A stretch of 64,000 nt of DNA from a virus: the IMG/VR virus record IMGVR_UViG_3300025647_000019, positions 29,965 through 93,964 of that record. One strand, 5' to 3'. The position numbers were made by a program, and so were the translations under genes. Below the pieces are notes generated by a model. It was not told the DNA's origin. It saw only the letters and a list, made by a program, of their open reading frames with translations, and made no database searches. Shown in pieces: positions 43,484-52,045 of this stretch (the stretch's first letter is position 1; each line of letters opens with the position of its first letter).

Positions 43484-44217
43484 ATATTTTGGTTATAGGT
43501 GATAATTGTTTAGATCGACACATATATGGAGAATGTAAAAGGCTTTGTCCTGAAGCTCCGGTTCCCGTTTTTACCCCAATAAGAACTGTAGAAAATTACG
43601 GAATGGCCGGAAATGTTTCTAGAAATTTAAAGGCTTTAGGCAATAAAGTTGAAGAGCTTATTCCCCTTAATGTTCCAGTAAAAACTAGATATATAGATGA
43701 TCATACCAATCAAATGTTTTTAAGAGTTGATGAAGATGATTATTGTTCTTGGGTAGAATTTAGATTGGACGAAATAGATCCTAAAAAATATGATGCAATA
43801 GTAATTGCTGATTATGACAAGGGGTTTTTAACCAAACAAGACATATTATTTATTTCCCGACTACACGATATTACATTTTTAGATACCAAAAAGATCTTAG
43901 GTTCCTGGGCAGAAAGACTGTCTTATATCAAGTTAAACTCCCAAGAATATAAACAAAACCTTGATATTCTAAAGCAAAATGAAACTTTAATGGATAAAGT
44001 AATAGTAACCAAAGGTCCCGAAGGTTGCGTGTTTAAAAATGAAATTTATCCAGTTAAAAAAGTTGATGTAAAAGATCTTTCTGGAGCTGGAGATACATTC
44101 ATGGCTGGATTAGTTTCTCAATACATTCAAAATGGAAATCATATAGAAGACGCAATTAAATTTGCAAATGAATGTGCAACAATTGTTGTTCAAAAAAGAG
44201 GAGTTGCTTGTTTGTGA
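43480..44217 (+). CDS. Heptose-7-phosphate kinase-like (RfaE/HldE kinase domain, PfkB family)
   Basis: 245 residues, PfkB kinase: GDNCLDRHIYGECKRLCPEA followed by PVPVF, the RfaE/HldE opening; MAGNVSRNLKALG; and the catalytic DLSGAGDTFMAGL with the Asp base. In bacteria this domain phosphorylates D-glycero-D-manno-heptose 7-phosphate at C1. Shorter than the bacterial kinase half (about 310). It points to heptose-like activated sugar synthesis, or to a related ketose/sugar kinase. No adenylyltransferase domain is fused. Confidence 0.78.
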   Translation: MNILVIGDNCLDRHIYGECKRLCPEAPVPVFTPIRTVENYGMAGNVSRNLKALGNKVEELIPLNVPVKTRYIDDHTNQMFLRVDEDDYCSWVEFRLDEIDPKKYDAIVIADYDKGFLTKQDILFISRLHDITFLDTKKILGSWAERLSYIKLNSQEYKQNLDILKQNETLMDKVIVTKGPEGCVFKNEIYPVKKVDVKDLSGAGDTFMAGLVSQYIQNGNHIEDAIKFANECATIVVQKRGVACL

Positions 44218-44714
44218 TTATACGAAGATATCTTGATAAGAAAATACAAGGGGTAGAAATTATCCACAGGAAAGTAATGCATGATCATAGGGGATGGAAT
44301 ATTGAAAGATTCAATGAAGGGGAATTTGATATAAAATTTGTAACCGATAGTATTTCTAAATCAAAATCCCAGACCTTCCGGGGTTTACATGGGGATTCAA
44401 AAACTTGGAAATTAATCGAATGTTTATTTGGAAGATTTTGGCTGATTATATACGATAACAGAAAAGATTCTCCAACATATAAAAATTGGACTACTTCAAT
44501 GTTAACTGGATTTAGTGGAGATCAGATTTTATTACCCCCTGGGGTTGCTAATGGTCACTATTGTTTTGAAGATTGTTTATTCTCTTATAAAATGTCTCAT
44601 CCATATACACAAATAGAAGATCAATTTACAATAAAATGGCATGATGAAAATTTATCAGAGGTTCCTTGGCCATGGGAAATAGAACCAAAATATATTTCAG
44701 AAAGGGATAGATAA
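44214..44714 (+). CDS. dTDP-sugar 3,5-epimerase-like (RmlC-type cupin)
   Basis: 166 residues. GVEIIHRKVMHDHRGWNIER, QTFRGLHGDSKTWKLIECL (the F-R-G-L-H signature), then FSGDQILLPPGVANGHYCFE. This is the RmlC cupin fold, which epimerises C3/C5 of 4-keto sugars. Starts at GTG overlapping the previous stop with GAGGAG upstream. Sugar nucleotide cannot be told. Fits with the sugar dehydratase downstream. Confidence 0.78.
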   Translation: MIIRRYLDKKIQGVEIIHRKVMHDHRGWNIERFNEGEFDIKFVTDSISKSKSQTFRGLHGDSKTWKLIECLFGRFWLIIYDNRKDSPTYKNWTTSMLTGFSGDQILLPPGVANGHYCFEDCLFSYKMSHPYTQIEDQFTIKWHDENLSEVPWPWEIEPKYISERDR

Positions 44715-45331
44715 TGGAAAAAAATAAAAGAGATCCCAAAAGGTTTGATACCGAATTATTTGGGTGGGTAAACACTAATAAAGAAGATGATTATTCTTCT
44801 GAAACTTGGGCATATATCATGTTAAATAAAGAATACATCAAAGGCACTGTAATGGATATTGGATGTGCAGTTGGCCTTCATGTTATTCCTCTTGCAACTA
44901 TATTCGAAGATTTAGATTTGGTATATGGGATTGATATCAATCAAGAAGCTATAGATTGTTCTAATAGTAGACTACCCGAGGAACTTAAAGATAAAGTAAA
45001 ATATTATAAAGTTAATGTTTTAGATTTAGAAAATTATCAAGAAGAAAGTTCTATTGATACTATGGTAAGTTTTCACACTATGGAACATTTTCCAGAAGTG
45101 GATTTAGAAGATATATTTAGTCAGATAAAAAGAGCTTTAAAAAATAATGGACACATAATAATTATTATACCTTATGAACATGCTCATAATGATGGGAATC
45201 ATAAAACCTTTTGGAATGAAACTTCATTGTCAGAATTTATGGAAAAAAATGGTTTTGAAACAATTAAATGTAACAAAATCCAAAATAACAATCTTGCTGG
45301 AATATTTAAAAACAATAAGGAAACAATATGA
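44714..45331 (+). CDS. SAM-dependent methyltransferase
   Basis: 205 residues, class I Rossmann methyltransferase: VMDIGCAVGLHVIPLA (motif I), YGIDINQEAIDC (motif II, acidic), DTMVSFHTMEHFPEVD (motif IV), then NNGHIIIIIP. Probably methylates a sugar or another small molecule in the operon. Confidence 0.8.
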   Translation: MEKNKRDPKRFDTELFGWVNTNKEDDYSSETWAYIMLNKEYIKGTVMDIGCAVGLHVIPLATIFEDLDLVYGIDINQEAIDCSNSRLPEELKDKVKYYKVNVLDLENYQEESSIDTMVSFHTMEHFPEVDLEDIFSQIKRALKNNGHIIIIIPYEHAHNDGNHKTFWNETSLSEFMEKNGFETIKCNKIQNNNLAGIFKNNKETI

Positions 45332-46263
45332 AAAGAGTTTTAATAACTGGTGGTGCTGGTTATATCGGAAATGTTTTAGTTGAATTATTATTAGATAAGG
45401 GATATCATGTATTAGTTTTAGATTCTCTTCTTTTTAATCAAACAGAATTGATTAGATTTTCCAATAATCAAAATTTTGAATTTATATATGGGGATGTTAC
45501 TAATGAAGATCTTTTATATAAGTATACACAGTGGGCTGATATTATTATTCCATTAGCTGCTTATGTTGGAGCCCCCATTTGTAATAATAATTACATCATG
45601 GCCAAAGCAGTAAATCAAGACCACGTTGTTAATATTTCTAGAACTGCCGGAAGTAGAAAAGTTATTTATCCAAATACTAATTCTGGCTATGGGATTTCTT
45701 CTAGTGATGAAATTTGTACAGAAGAAACTCCACTTCACCCTATCAGTCATTATGGAAAAACAAAAACAGCAGCAGAAGAAGTAATTTTAGCAAACGATCA
45801 GGTTTCATTAAGACTTGCTACTAATTTTGGTATATCCCCGAGAATGAGAATGGATTTATTAGTTAATGATTTTGTTTATAGAGCAGTAACAGAAAGATCT
45901 ATTGTTTTATTTGAATCTCATTTTAAGAGAAATTATATTCACGTTAAAGATGTTGCTGCAACATTTTTATTTGCAATTGAAAATTATGATAGAATGAGGG
46001 GAAGAGCTTTTAATCTGGGATTATCAAATGCGAATCTAAATAAATTAGAACTTTGTGAAAAAATAAAATACTATATTCCAGAATTAATTATCATTGAAAG
46101 CCCAATTGGTAAAGATCCAGATAAACGAGATTATATTGTTTCAAATGAAAGATTGGAAAAATTGGGATGGAAACCTGAATATAGTTTAGATAATGGTATT
46201 ACTGAATTAAAAAGGGCATATGAAATTATTAAAAATACTAGAAAAAGGTTTGGTAACGTATGA
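45328..46263 (+). CDS. NAD-dependent sugar epimerase/dehydratase
   Basis: 311 residues, short-chain dehydrogenase fold: GGAGYIGNVLVELLL (NAD site), PLAAYVGAP, active-site Y-x-x-x-K in HYGKTKTAAEE, and NYIHVKDVAATFLFAIENYD. Acts on a nucleotide-sugar, with 4-epimerase or related activity possible. 4-nt overlap with next gene. Confidence 0.85.
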   Translation: MKRVLITGGAGYIGNVLVELLLDKGYHVLVLDSLLFNQTELIRFSNNQNFEFIYGDVTNEDLLYKYTQWADIIIPLAAYVGAPICNNNYIMAKAVNQDHVVNISRTAGSRKVIYPNTNSGYGISSSDEICTEETPLHPISHYGKTKTAAEEVILANDQVSLRLATNFGISPRMRMDLLVNDFVYRAVTERSIVLFESHFKRNYIHVKDVAATFLFAIENYDRMRGRAFNLGLSNANLNKLELCEKIKYYIPELIIIESPIGKDPDKRDYIVSNERLEKLGWKPEYSLDNGITELKRAYEIIKNTRKRFGNV

Positions 46264-47807
46264 AAGATTGTTTATTTATAGCTCCTAGAATTTCTAAAGC
46301 TACATATCAGGAACTAGCTGAAAATTTTACTGCAATAGAAACCCCAACTTGGTCATTACTTTTAGCAGAATCTTGTCGATCTATCGGCTTTGATGTTTCA
46401 ATTTTAGATATGAATGCTGAAAGATTAACTGATGGACAAATGTTATTAAGGATCTCAAATGAAGATCCCAGATTTATTTGTTTCCCAGTTTATGGATCAA
46501 ATCCAAATTCAGGATCTCTTATGATGGGCGATGCAATTTTATTAGCAGAAACTATTAAAGAGACTTTTCCAAATATTCCCATAATATTTGTTGGATCTCA
46601 TATGCAAGCAAGACCAAATCAAGTACTACTGGATCATAAGGGAATTGTCGATATTATTCTTACTGGTGAGGGGGTTTATGCTTTAAGGAATTTATTAAAA
46701 TTGGATTATACAGTTGGAGCCCCTGAATTATTAAATTTGGATTCTGTTAAAGGAATAGGATTTATTAAAGACGGAAATCCCTTTTTAACCCCGCCAGAAA
46801 AAATAGTTCCACAAGAAAGAATGGATATTGATCTCCCGGGATATGCTTGGGATCTTTTACCATATAAGGAGAGTCCTTTAGACTTATATAGATCTCATTT
46901 TTTCCATGCAGAATATCAACACGATAAAAGAACTCCATTTGCTGCAATTTATACATCATTGGGTTGCATGTTTAAATGCTCATTTTGTATGATCAATCTT
47001 ATTAATAAAAATGATAATGATTCTATTGGAGTTGCTTCAAATTATTCAGGAATGAGATTCTGGAGTCCCGAGCTTATAGCGGGAGAATTTGATAAGTTAT
47101 GGGAAATGGGGGTAAGAACAATTCGTATTAGTGATGAAATGTTTTTACTTAATAGAAAATATTATGTTCCATTGTGTGAAATGTTAAGAGATCGTGGATA
47201 TGGAGAAGAACTTCTGATGTGGGTTTATTCTCGGGTTGATACCATTAATGATAAAAGCAATCTTAAGCTTCTCAGAGACGCAGGAATTAAAATGGTTTCT
47301 TTAGGAGTTGAAAGTGGAAATAAAAAAGTTCGCTTAGAAGTTACTAAAGGAAAATTTGAAGAAGTTGATATCAAAGATGTTATTCAAAAATGTAGAGATG
47401 CAGGAATTGAACCAATGGCAAATTATATGTTTGGTCTTCCAGGGGATACTTATGAATCAATGTTAGAAACACTTCAATTATCATTGGAATTAAATACAAC
47501 AGTATGGAATGCCTATGCAGCTACAGCTTTACCTGGTAGTCAACTTTATAAAGATTGTGTAGATAAAAATATTCCTTTACCTCAAACATATAATGATTGG
47601 TCATTCTTTTCTGAAAATACTATTGGTATTCCAACAGAAGAATTAACTTCCGATCAAATTATAGAATTTAGAGATTGGGCATATCAAGTTTATCATACTT
47701 ATCCTCCATTTTTATATACAATAGAAAAGAAATACGGTAAGATAGCAAAAGAAAATATTTTGAACCAGAATAAGATTTCATTAAAAAGGAATAAAATTAA
47801 TGACTAA
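46260..47807 (+). CDS. B12-binding-type radical SAM enzyme
   Basis: 515 residues. N-terminal domain (1-150) with the alternating strands of a B12-binding Rossmann fold (FICFPVYGSNPNSGSLMM, PIIFVGSHMQARPN) but no DxHxxG; then the radical SAM core with C236-x3-C240-x2-C243 for the 4Fe-4S cluster, EMFLLNRKYY, and a GVESGNKKVRLEV segment. Such enzymes methylate unreactive carbon or phosphorus or rearrange carbon skeletons. In a sugar operon, C-methylation is attractive. B12 need is shared with the RNR. Confidence 0.82.
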   Translation: MKDCLFIAPRISKATYQELAENFTAIETPTWSLLLAESCRSIGFDVSILDMNAERLTDGQMLLRISNEDPRFICFPVYGSNPNSGSLMMGDAILLAETIKETFPNIPIIFVGSHMQARPNQVLLDHKGIVDIILTGEGVYALRNLLKLDYTVGAPELLNLDSVKGIGFIKDGNPFLTPPEKIVPQERMDIDLPGYAWDLLPYKESPLDLYRSHFFHAEYQHDKRTPFAAIYTSLGCMFKCSFCMINLINKNDNDSIGVASNYSGMRFWSPELIAGEFDKLWEMGVRTIRISDEMFLLNRKYYVPLCEMLRDRGYGEELLMWVYSRVDTINDKSNLKLLRDAGIKMVSLGVESGNKKVRLEVTKGKFEEVDIKDVIQKCRDAGIEPMANYMFGLPGDTYESMLETLQLSLELNTTVWNAYAATALPGSQLYKDCVDKNIPLPQTYNDWSFFSENTIGIPTEELTSDQIIEFRDWAYQVYHTYPPFLYTIEKKYGKIAKENILNQNKISLKRNKIND

Positions 47808-48780
47808 AAAAATATGTATAATTTTTTGTACGTGTTCAAGAAACCCAAATCAGGGAAATGCTTGGAAAATTTCAACATTGCAGAATTTATTTTCTCAGAC
47901 ATCAGAAAAATATGAATATACTTTTGTAAGTTCGGATTGTTGTTCTCATCCAGATAATAGAAATAATTTAATTAATTTCAATTTTGATGGAAGAGGTTTT
48001 GATTATATTAATCATATTGATACTCCCATATCTCTACAAATGTCATTAAATCATACAATAAAAAAAGTTCACGAAATAGATCCTCACGATTATTATATAA
48101 TGTGGAGTAGTGATACTGGATTCTTAGATCCATATGCAATTCAAAAAATTATAAACGAATTAGATAATGATGATTCAATTTTTGCCCCGGGGTGGAAATG
48201 TGATTTAGCTGGTCCTCCATTTGGAGAAGCTCACAAATATAAACCAGATGTAAAGAAAACTATTTTGCCAATTGGTTATGGATTTAATGGAATATTCGTA
48301 GGATTTTCAAAATATCATGTTGAAAAATATAATTTAAAACCATATTCTGATGTTGTTTTAACTAATTGCGGAGAATGTATGTTAACATATCAAGCTGCTG
48401 CAATAAAAAAACATCAATCAATTATTAATTATGTTTGCTTAGAGGAAAAAATGTGTCCCCCAGATGGATCTTCAAATCTCTTTATGGGGAGAAGGGAAAA
48501 TTTAGTAAGAACATTAAATCTTCGAGGTCCTTCTGGTGAATTAACTTTATGGGATAATTCGAAATATAATTTTAAAGAAATGGTTGAAGGGGGATTAAAA
48601 TATGGATTAGGATATCAAGAAATGGATGCAAATCAATGGTGGTTACATGATCCAAATTGTTATGATGAAAATTATTTCTGTACAAATGATGATTTGTATC
48701 ATTACATAAAAAACAATTGGTATATAAAAAAAGAAGATTTTGATTATGATGCAAATCATGGTGAATTTAGGAGGTTATAA
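47800..48780 (+). CDS. Putative glycosyltransferase (GT-A fold)
   Basis: 326 residues. CIIFCTCSRNPNQGNAWK opening, YYIMWSSDTGFLDPYAI (DxD-like), IFAPGWKCDLAGPPF and VGFSKYHVEKY. The order fits a GT-A type transferase; the C-terminal half is Trp/Tyr-rich and unfamiliar. Overlaps neighbours. Acceptor unknown. Confidence 0.55.
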   Translation: MTKKICIIFCTCSRNPNQGNAWKISTLQNLFSQTSEKYEYTFVSSDCCSHPDNRNNLINFNFDGRGFDYINHIDTPISLQMSLNHTIKKVHEIDPHDYYIMWSSDTGFLDPYAIQKIINELDNDDSIFAPGWKCDLAGPPFGEAHKYKPDVKKTILPIGYGFNGIFVGFSKYHVEKYNLKPYSDVVLTNCGECMLTYQAAAIKKHQSIINYVCLEEKMCPPDGSSNLFMGRRENLVRTLNLRGPSGELTLWDNSKYNFKEMVEGGLKYGLGYQEMDANQWWLHDPNCYDENYFCTNDDLYHYIKNNWYIKKEDFDYDANHGEFRRL

Positions 48781-49322
48781 TGGTAATTAGAAAAGCTTTG
48801 ATATTAACTTATGATAAATTTCAGGATAATGAAGTTCTTTATCCTTATTATCGATTACAAGAGGCGGGATTTAAGGTAGATGTTTCTGCTGAAAAGATTG
48901 GACCTATTTTTGGAATCAATGGATGTAAAATGATGGCAACAGTAGAAGCAGATAAAATTAATCCTGATGATTATGATTTCCTTTGTATTCCCGGAGGAGT
49001 TAAAGCTTTAGAAAAGCTTCGTCAAGTTTCAGAAGCAATTGAATTTACTAGAAAATTTCATGACGATGGAAAAATTATTGCTTCAATTTGTCATGGGGCT
49101 CAAATACTAATTTCAGCTGGGGTTTGTAAAGGAAAGAAAATTTCTGGATATTATAGCATCAAAGACGATATTATTAATGCTGGTGGAACTTATATAGATG
49201 AAGCTTGGGCTCGAGACGGAAATGTTATTTCTTCACCTCATTATGATTTTATGCCGGAATGGTTAGCCATAGCTTTGAAGATGTATGATACATGGAGTCT
49301 TGTTAACAATGACAGATCATAA
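48780..49322 (+). CDS. DJ-1/PfpI family protein
   Basis: 180 residues, full PfpI fold: ALILTYDKFQDNEVLYPYYR, IPGGVKALEKLR, and the nucleophile elbow SICHGAQILISAG (Cys). Family members act as deglycases, glyoxalases or amidotransferase-like hydrolases. The final His (PHYDFMPEW) is kept. In a glycan operon it may remove reactive dicarbonyls or act on sugar carbonyls; unknown. Confidence 0.82.
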   Translation: MVIRKALILTYDKFQDNEVLYPYYRLQEAGFKVDVSAEKIGPIFGINGCKMMATVEADKINPDDYDFLCIPGGVKALEKLRQVSEAIEFTRKFHDDGKIIASICHGAQILISAGVCKGKKISGYYSIKDDIINAGGTYIDEAWARDGNVISSPHYDFMPEWLAIALKMYDTWSLVNNDRS

Positions 49323-49977
49323 AAATGTAATTGTCAAAAAGCCCTGGGGAAAAGAATATCTCATTTTCGAAAATGATGATGTTGGTATTTGGGCTTTACA
49401 TATTAATAAGGGTGAGAGTACTTCATTGCACTGTCACCCTAAAAAAAATACGGGACTGATTATATTAAAGGGGGAAGTAGAAGTTTCCTTTTTAAATGAT
49501 TCAAGAATTCATGTTCCAATGGACAAAATAATGATCCGAAGAGGATTATTTCATTCTTCAAAAGCTATAACTGATGCAGTCATCCTTGAAATAGAAAGTC
49601 CAAAAGATAAATTGGATCTAGTTAGATTTACAGATAATTACGGAAGAAAATATAAACCCTATGAAGGAAAAGATCAAGAAATAGAAAGAACTGATGAGTT
49701 ATGGATTGAAGTTCCTGAAGATCACATAGTTAGCTGTAAATCGGCTTTTGGTAAATTATTTGTAACTGAAAGAACTAATACGGGTAGAATTCCCCTTACA
49801 ACTCACGAATTAGACATAATAATAATTTGTGAAGGAGGAATTATTGATCAGAAGACTGGATGGTATGTTGCTGCTCCGGGTGATGTTATAACTTCAAAGG
49901 TTATGAATATATTATTAGAAAGATTTAATCCAACTCAATCATTAGTTACTATAAAAATTCCAGTCGGGAAAGGTTAA
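49309..49977 (+). CDS. Cupin-domain protein (phosphomannose isomerase-like)
   Basis: 222 residues. VKKPWGKEYLIFENDDVGIW and STSLHCHPKKNTGLIILKGE form a cupin (His-x-His, Glu), like type II mannose-6-phosphate isomerases; a second cupin-like part (IPLTTHELDIIIICEGG) follows. ATG 49309 is chosen over an ATG 24 nt upstream. Likely sugar isomerase or sugar-binding enzyme. Confidence 0.7.
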   Translation: MTDHKNVIVKKPWGKEYLIFENDDVGIWALHINKGESTSLHCHPKKNTGLIILKGEVEVSFLNDSRIHVPMDKIMIRRGLFHSSKAITDAVILEIESPKDKLDLVRFTDNYGRKYKPYEGKDQEIERTDELWIEVPEDHIVSCKSAFGKLFVTERTNTGRIPLTTHELDIIIICEGGIIDQKTGWYVAAPGDVITSKVMNILLERFNPTQSLVTIKIPVGKG

Positions 49978-49978
49978 T

Positions 49979-50770
49979 ATGTTTGAACAAATTTGTTATA
50001 ATAGATTTTTTGAATTTGAAGTAGCAAAAGCTATTGAAGAAAAAAGAATTCAGATACCAGTTTATTTATCAGCAGGACAAGAATCAATTCCAGTTGGGGT
50101 TCATTCAGTATATCCGGATGCTGCTATTTTTGCACAGCACAGATGTCATTCATGGTATCTTACTTATGGAGGTTCTCCTGAAAAATTACGTGATGAACTC
50201 TTGGGATTAGAAACCGGATGTGCAAAAGGAATGGGGGGATCTGCTTCTATTCACGATCCCGATATTCCTATGTTTGGACATAGTGGGCTAATGGGGGATC
50301 AAGTTCCTATTGCTGTTGGTTATGCTCTTGAATCTCAAAAAACAACTATAGCAGTTATTGGAGACGGGGCAGTAGAAGAAGATTATGTTCTTGCTTCATT
50401 AGGTTTTGCTGCAACTAAAAACTGTCCAATATTATTTGTAGTTGAAGATAATAATTTAGCTATTCTTACTGAAAAGAAAGTAAGAAGGTCTTGGAGTATC
50501 GTAGATGTTGCTAAAGGATTTGGATTGAATTCAGCTCATTGTTCAGATGATCCAACTGAAATAAAACATACTTTAGAAATTTTAAAATTACCTGCATTAA
50601 TCAATGTTCATACACATAGACATTTATGGCATGCTGGATCTGGAAATGATGGTCCTCCTGAATTTAATAGATATGAAGATATTAAATCTAGATATAGATT
50701 GGGGTTTCTTGGTGATGAAATGGAACGTAATGTTATAAATGAAGTGAGGGAATTATGGCAAAAACAGTAG
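49979..50770 (+). CDS. TPP-dependent dehydrogenase E1 alpha-like subunit
   Basis: 263 residues: YLSAGQESIPVGVHSVYPD, AQHRCHSWYLTYGG, GMGGSASI, and the TPP motif GDGAVEEDYVLASLGFA ending VVEDNN (128-159). This matches the alpha subunit of pyruvate/acetoin-type E1 but is shorter (usual 320-360). The beta subunit follows, overlapping by 16 nt, so a heterotetramer is expected. No E2 or E3 gene is here, which argues against an oxidative dehydrogenase complex and for a C2 transfer on a small molecule. Confidence 0.82.
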   Translation: MFEQICYNRFFEFEVAKAIEEKRIQIPVYLSAGQESIPVGVHSVYPDAAIFAQHRCHSWYLTYGGSPEKLRDELLGLETGCAKGMGGSASIHDPDIPMFGHSGLMGDQVPIAVGYALESQKTTIAVIGDGAVEEDYVLASLGFAATKNCPILFVVEDNNLAILTEKKVRRSWSIVDVAKGFGLNSAHCSDDPTEIKHTLEILKLPALINVHTHRHLWHAGSGNDGPPEFNRYEDIKSRYRLGFLGDEMERNVINEVRELWQKQ

Positions 50771-51666
50771 CTGAAACCATTAGGGATACCACAAGATCTC
50801 ATTTGGAAAAAGGCGGAAAATTATTTGGGCAATGTGTAACTGCTGTTGGTTGGGTCGGAGGAACAATTCCTGAAATGACTGAAGAAGAAGGAATTGTAGA
50901 ATTAGCCCTATCAGATTCTTCCAATCCGGGAATGCCAATTGGTTGTGCCTTAGCTGGTAATCGACCAATTTATGTAGTTCGATATCAGGGCTTTTTATGG
51001 TATAATGCTGTATCATTGATTAATTATGCAGGCAAGTCAAAAGAAATGTGGGATGTTCCTTGCCCGGTTTTTATTCGAGCAATTGGAATGGAAGGAAGCA
51101 TAGGTCCAGTTGCAACTTCTTCTGAACATAGCATGATTATGAGAAAATCTGGTATACCTGTATTTGCTCCAATGACCCCAAAGGAATGGTTAAAAGTTTG
51201 GAATTATTATCTTGAGCATGATGATCCAGTATTTTGTTCAGAACATAGAAAAAGTTTTCAATTAACCGATGAGGGAGATTTATCATATATAAAGTTTTAT
51301 AAGGATGCAGATATAACTTTATTTCCAATTTCTGCAGCTAGATTATCAACTAAAGAAGCTGTTGAAGCTTTATACAATGATAAAAAAATAAAATGTAATG
51401 TTTATCCAATTGTTCAATTAAAGCCTTTTGATATTGGTTATGCTAGCAGAGGATTAATTACCCAAAAAGCTTTAGTTATAGATTCTGACAATGAAATTTG
51501 TGGAGCATCAAAATCTATTGCACACGATATTATGCTTCATACAAGAATTCCAACTCATACTTTAGGGTTAGAAGATCGAACAGCAGGGTTTGCCAAACAT
51601 TTAGACAATGGAACTCCGGATGCTAAAAAGATTTATGATAAGGTGGTTTCTCTTGTTAACTATTAA
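50755..51666 (+). CDS. TPP-dependent dehydrogenase E1 beta-like subunit
   Basis: 303 residues, transketolase-type pyrimidine domain and C-terminal domain: NPGMPIGCALAGNRPIYVVR, RAIGMEGSIGPVATSSEHSM, GIPVFAPMTPKEW, and a C-terminal region on ALVIDSDNEICGASKSIAHD. The beta partner of the previous gene. E1 beta contributes the catalytic Glu that activates TPP; its exact residue cannot be placed with certainty here (EEEGIVELAL). See the finding on branched sugars. Confidence 0.8.
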   Translation: MAKTVAETIRDTTRSHLEKGGKLFGQCVTAVGWVGGTIPEMTEEEGIVELALSDSSNPGMPIGCALAGNRPIYVVRYQGFLWYNAVSLINYAGKSKEMWDVPCPVFIRAIGMEGSIGPVATSSEHSMIMRKSGIPVFAPMTPKEWLKVWNYYLEHDDPVFCSEHRKSFQLTDEGDLSYIKFYKDADITLFPISAARLSTKEAVEALYNDKKIKCNVYPIVQLKPFDIGYASRGLITQKALVIDSDNEICGASKSIAHDIMLHTRIPTHTLGLEDRTAGFAKHLDNGTPDAKKIYDKVVSLVNY

Positions 51667-52045
51667 CGATATACCAACGGGATTTGGTAATCCTGAAAAA
51701 ATAATAGCAATAGATTTTGATGGAGTAATTCATGATTCATATAATGGATATGGTGATGGAACTTGTTATGGAGAACCCATTCCGGGAGCTATTGATGCTA
51801 TAATTGAATTGTCTGAAAATTATGATATAGTTATTTTTACCGCTAAAGCAAAACCAGATCGGCCATTGGTTAATGGTAAAACTGGAACTGAGTTAGTTTG
51901 GGAATGGCTAAAGGAATATAATATTGATATGTTTATTGCAAAAGTTACCTCTGAAAAACCTAGAGCAAAATATTATATTGATGATAATGCAATAAGATTT
52001 GAAACGTGGAATCAAACAATGAAGGAATTAAAAAATGGAAATTAA
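51653..52045 (+). CDS. HAD-family phosphatase-like protein
   Basis: 130 residues: IIAIDFDGVIHDSYNG (D-x-D nucleophile), IVIFTAKAKPDRP (motif II Thr), TSEKPRAKYYIDDNAIRF (motif III Lys and IV Asp). Small HAD without cap, related to phage/NagD-like hydrolases. TTG 51653 with AAGGTGG six bases upstream is the chosen start. May remove phosphate from a sugar phosphate. Confidence 0.8.
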   Translation: MLTINDIPTGFGNPEKIIAIDFDGVIHDSYNGYGDGTCYGEPIPGAIDAIIELSENYDIVIFTAKAKPDRPLVNGKTGTELVWEWLKEYNIDMFIAKVTSEKPRAKYYIDDNAIRFETWNQTMKELKNGN

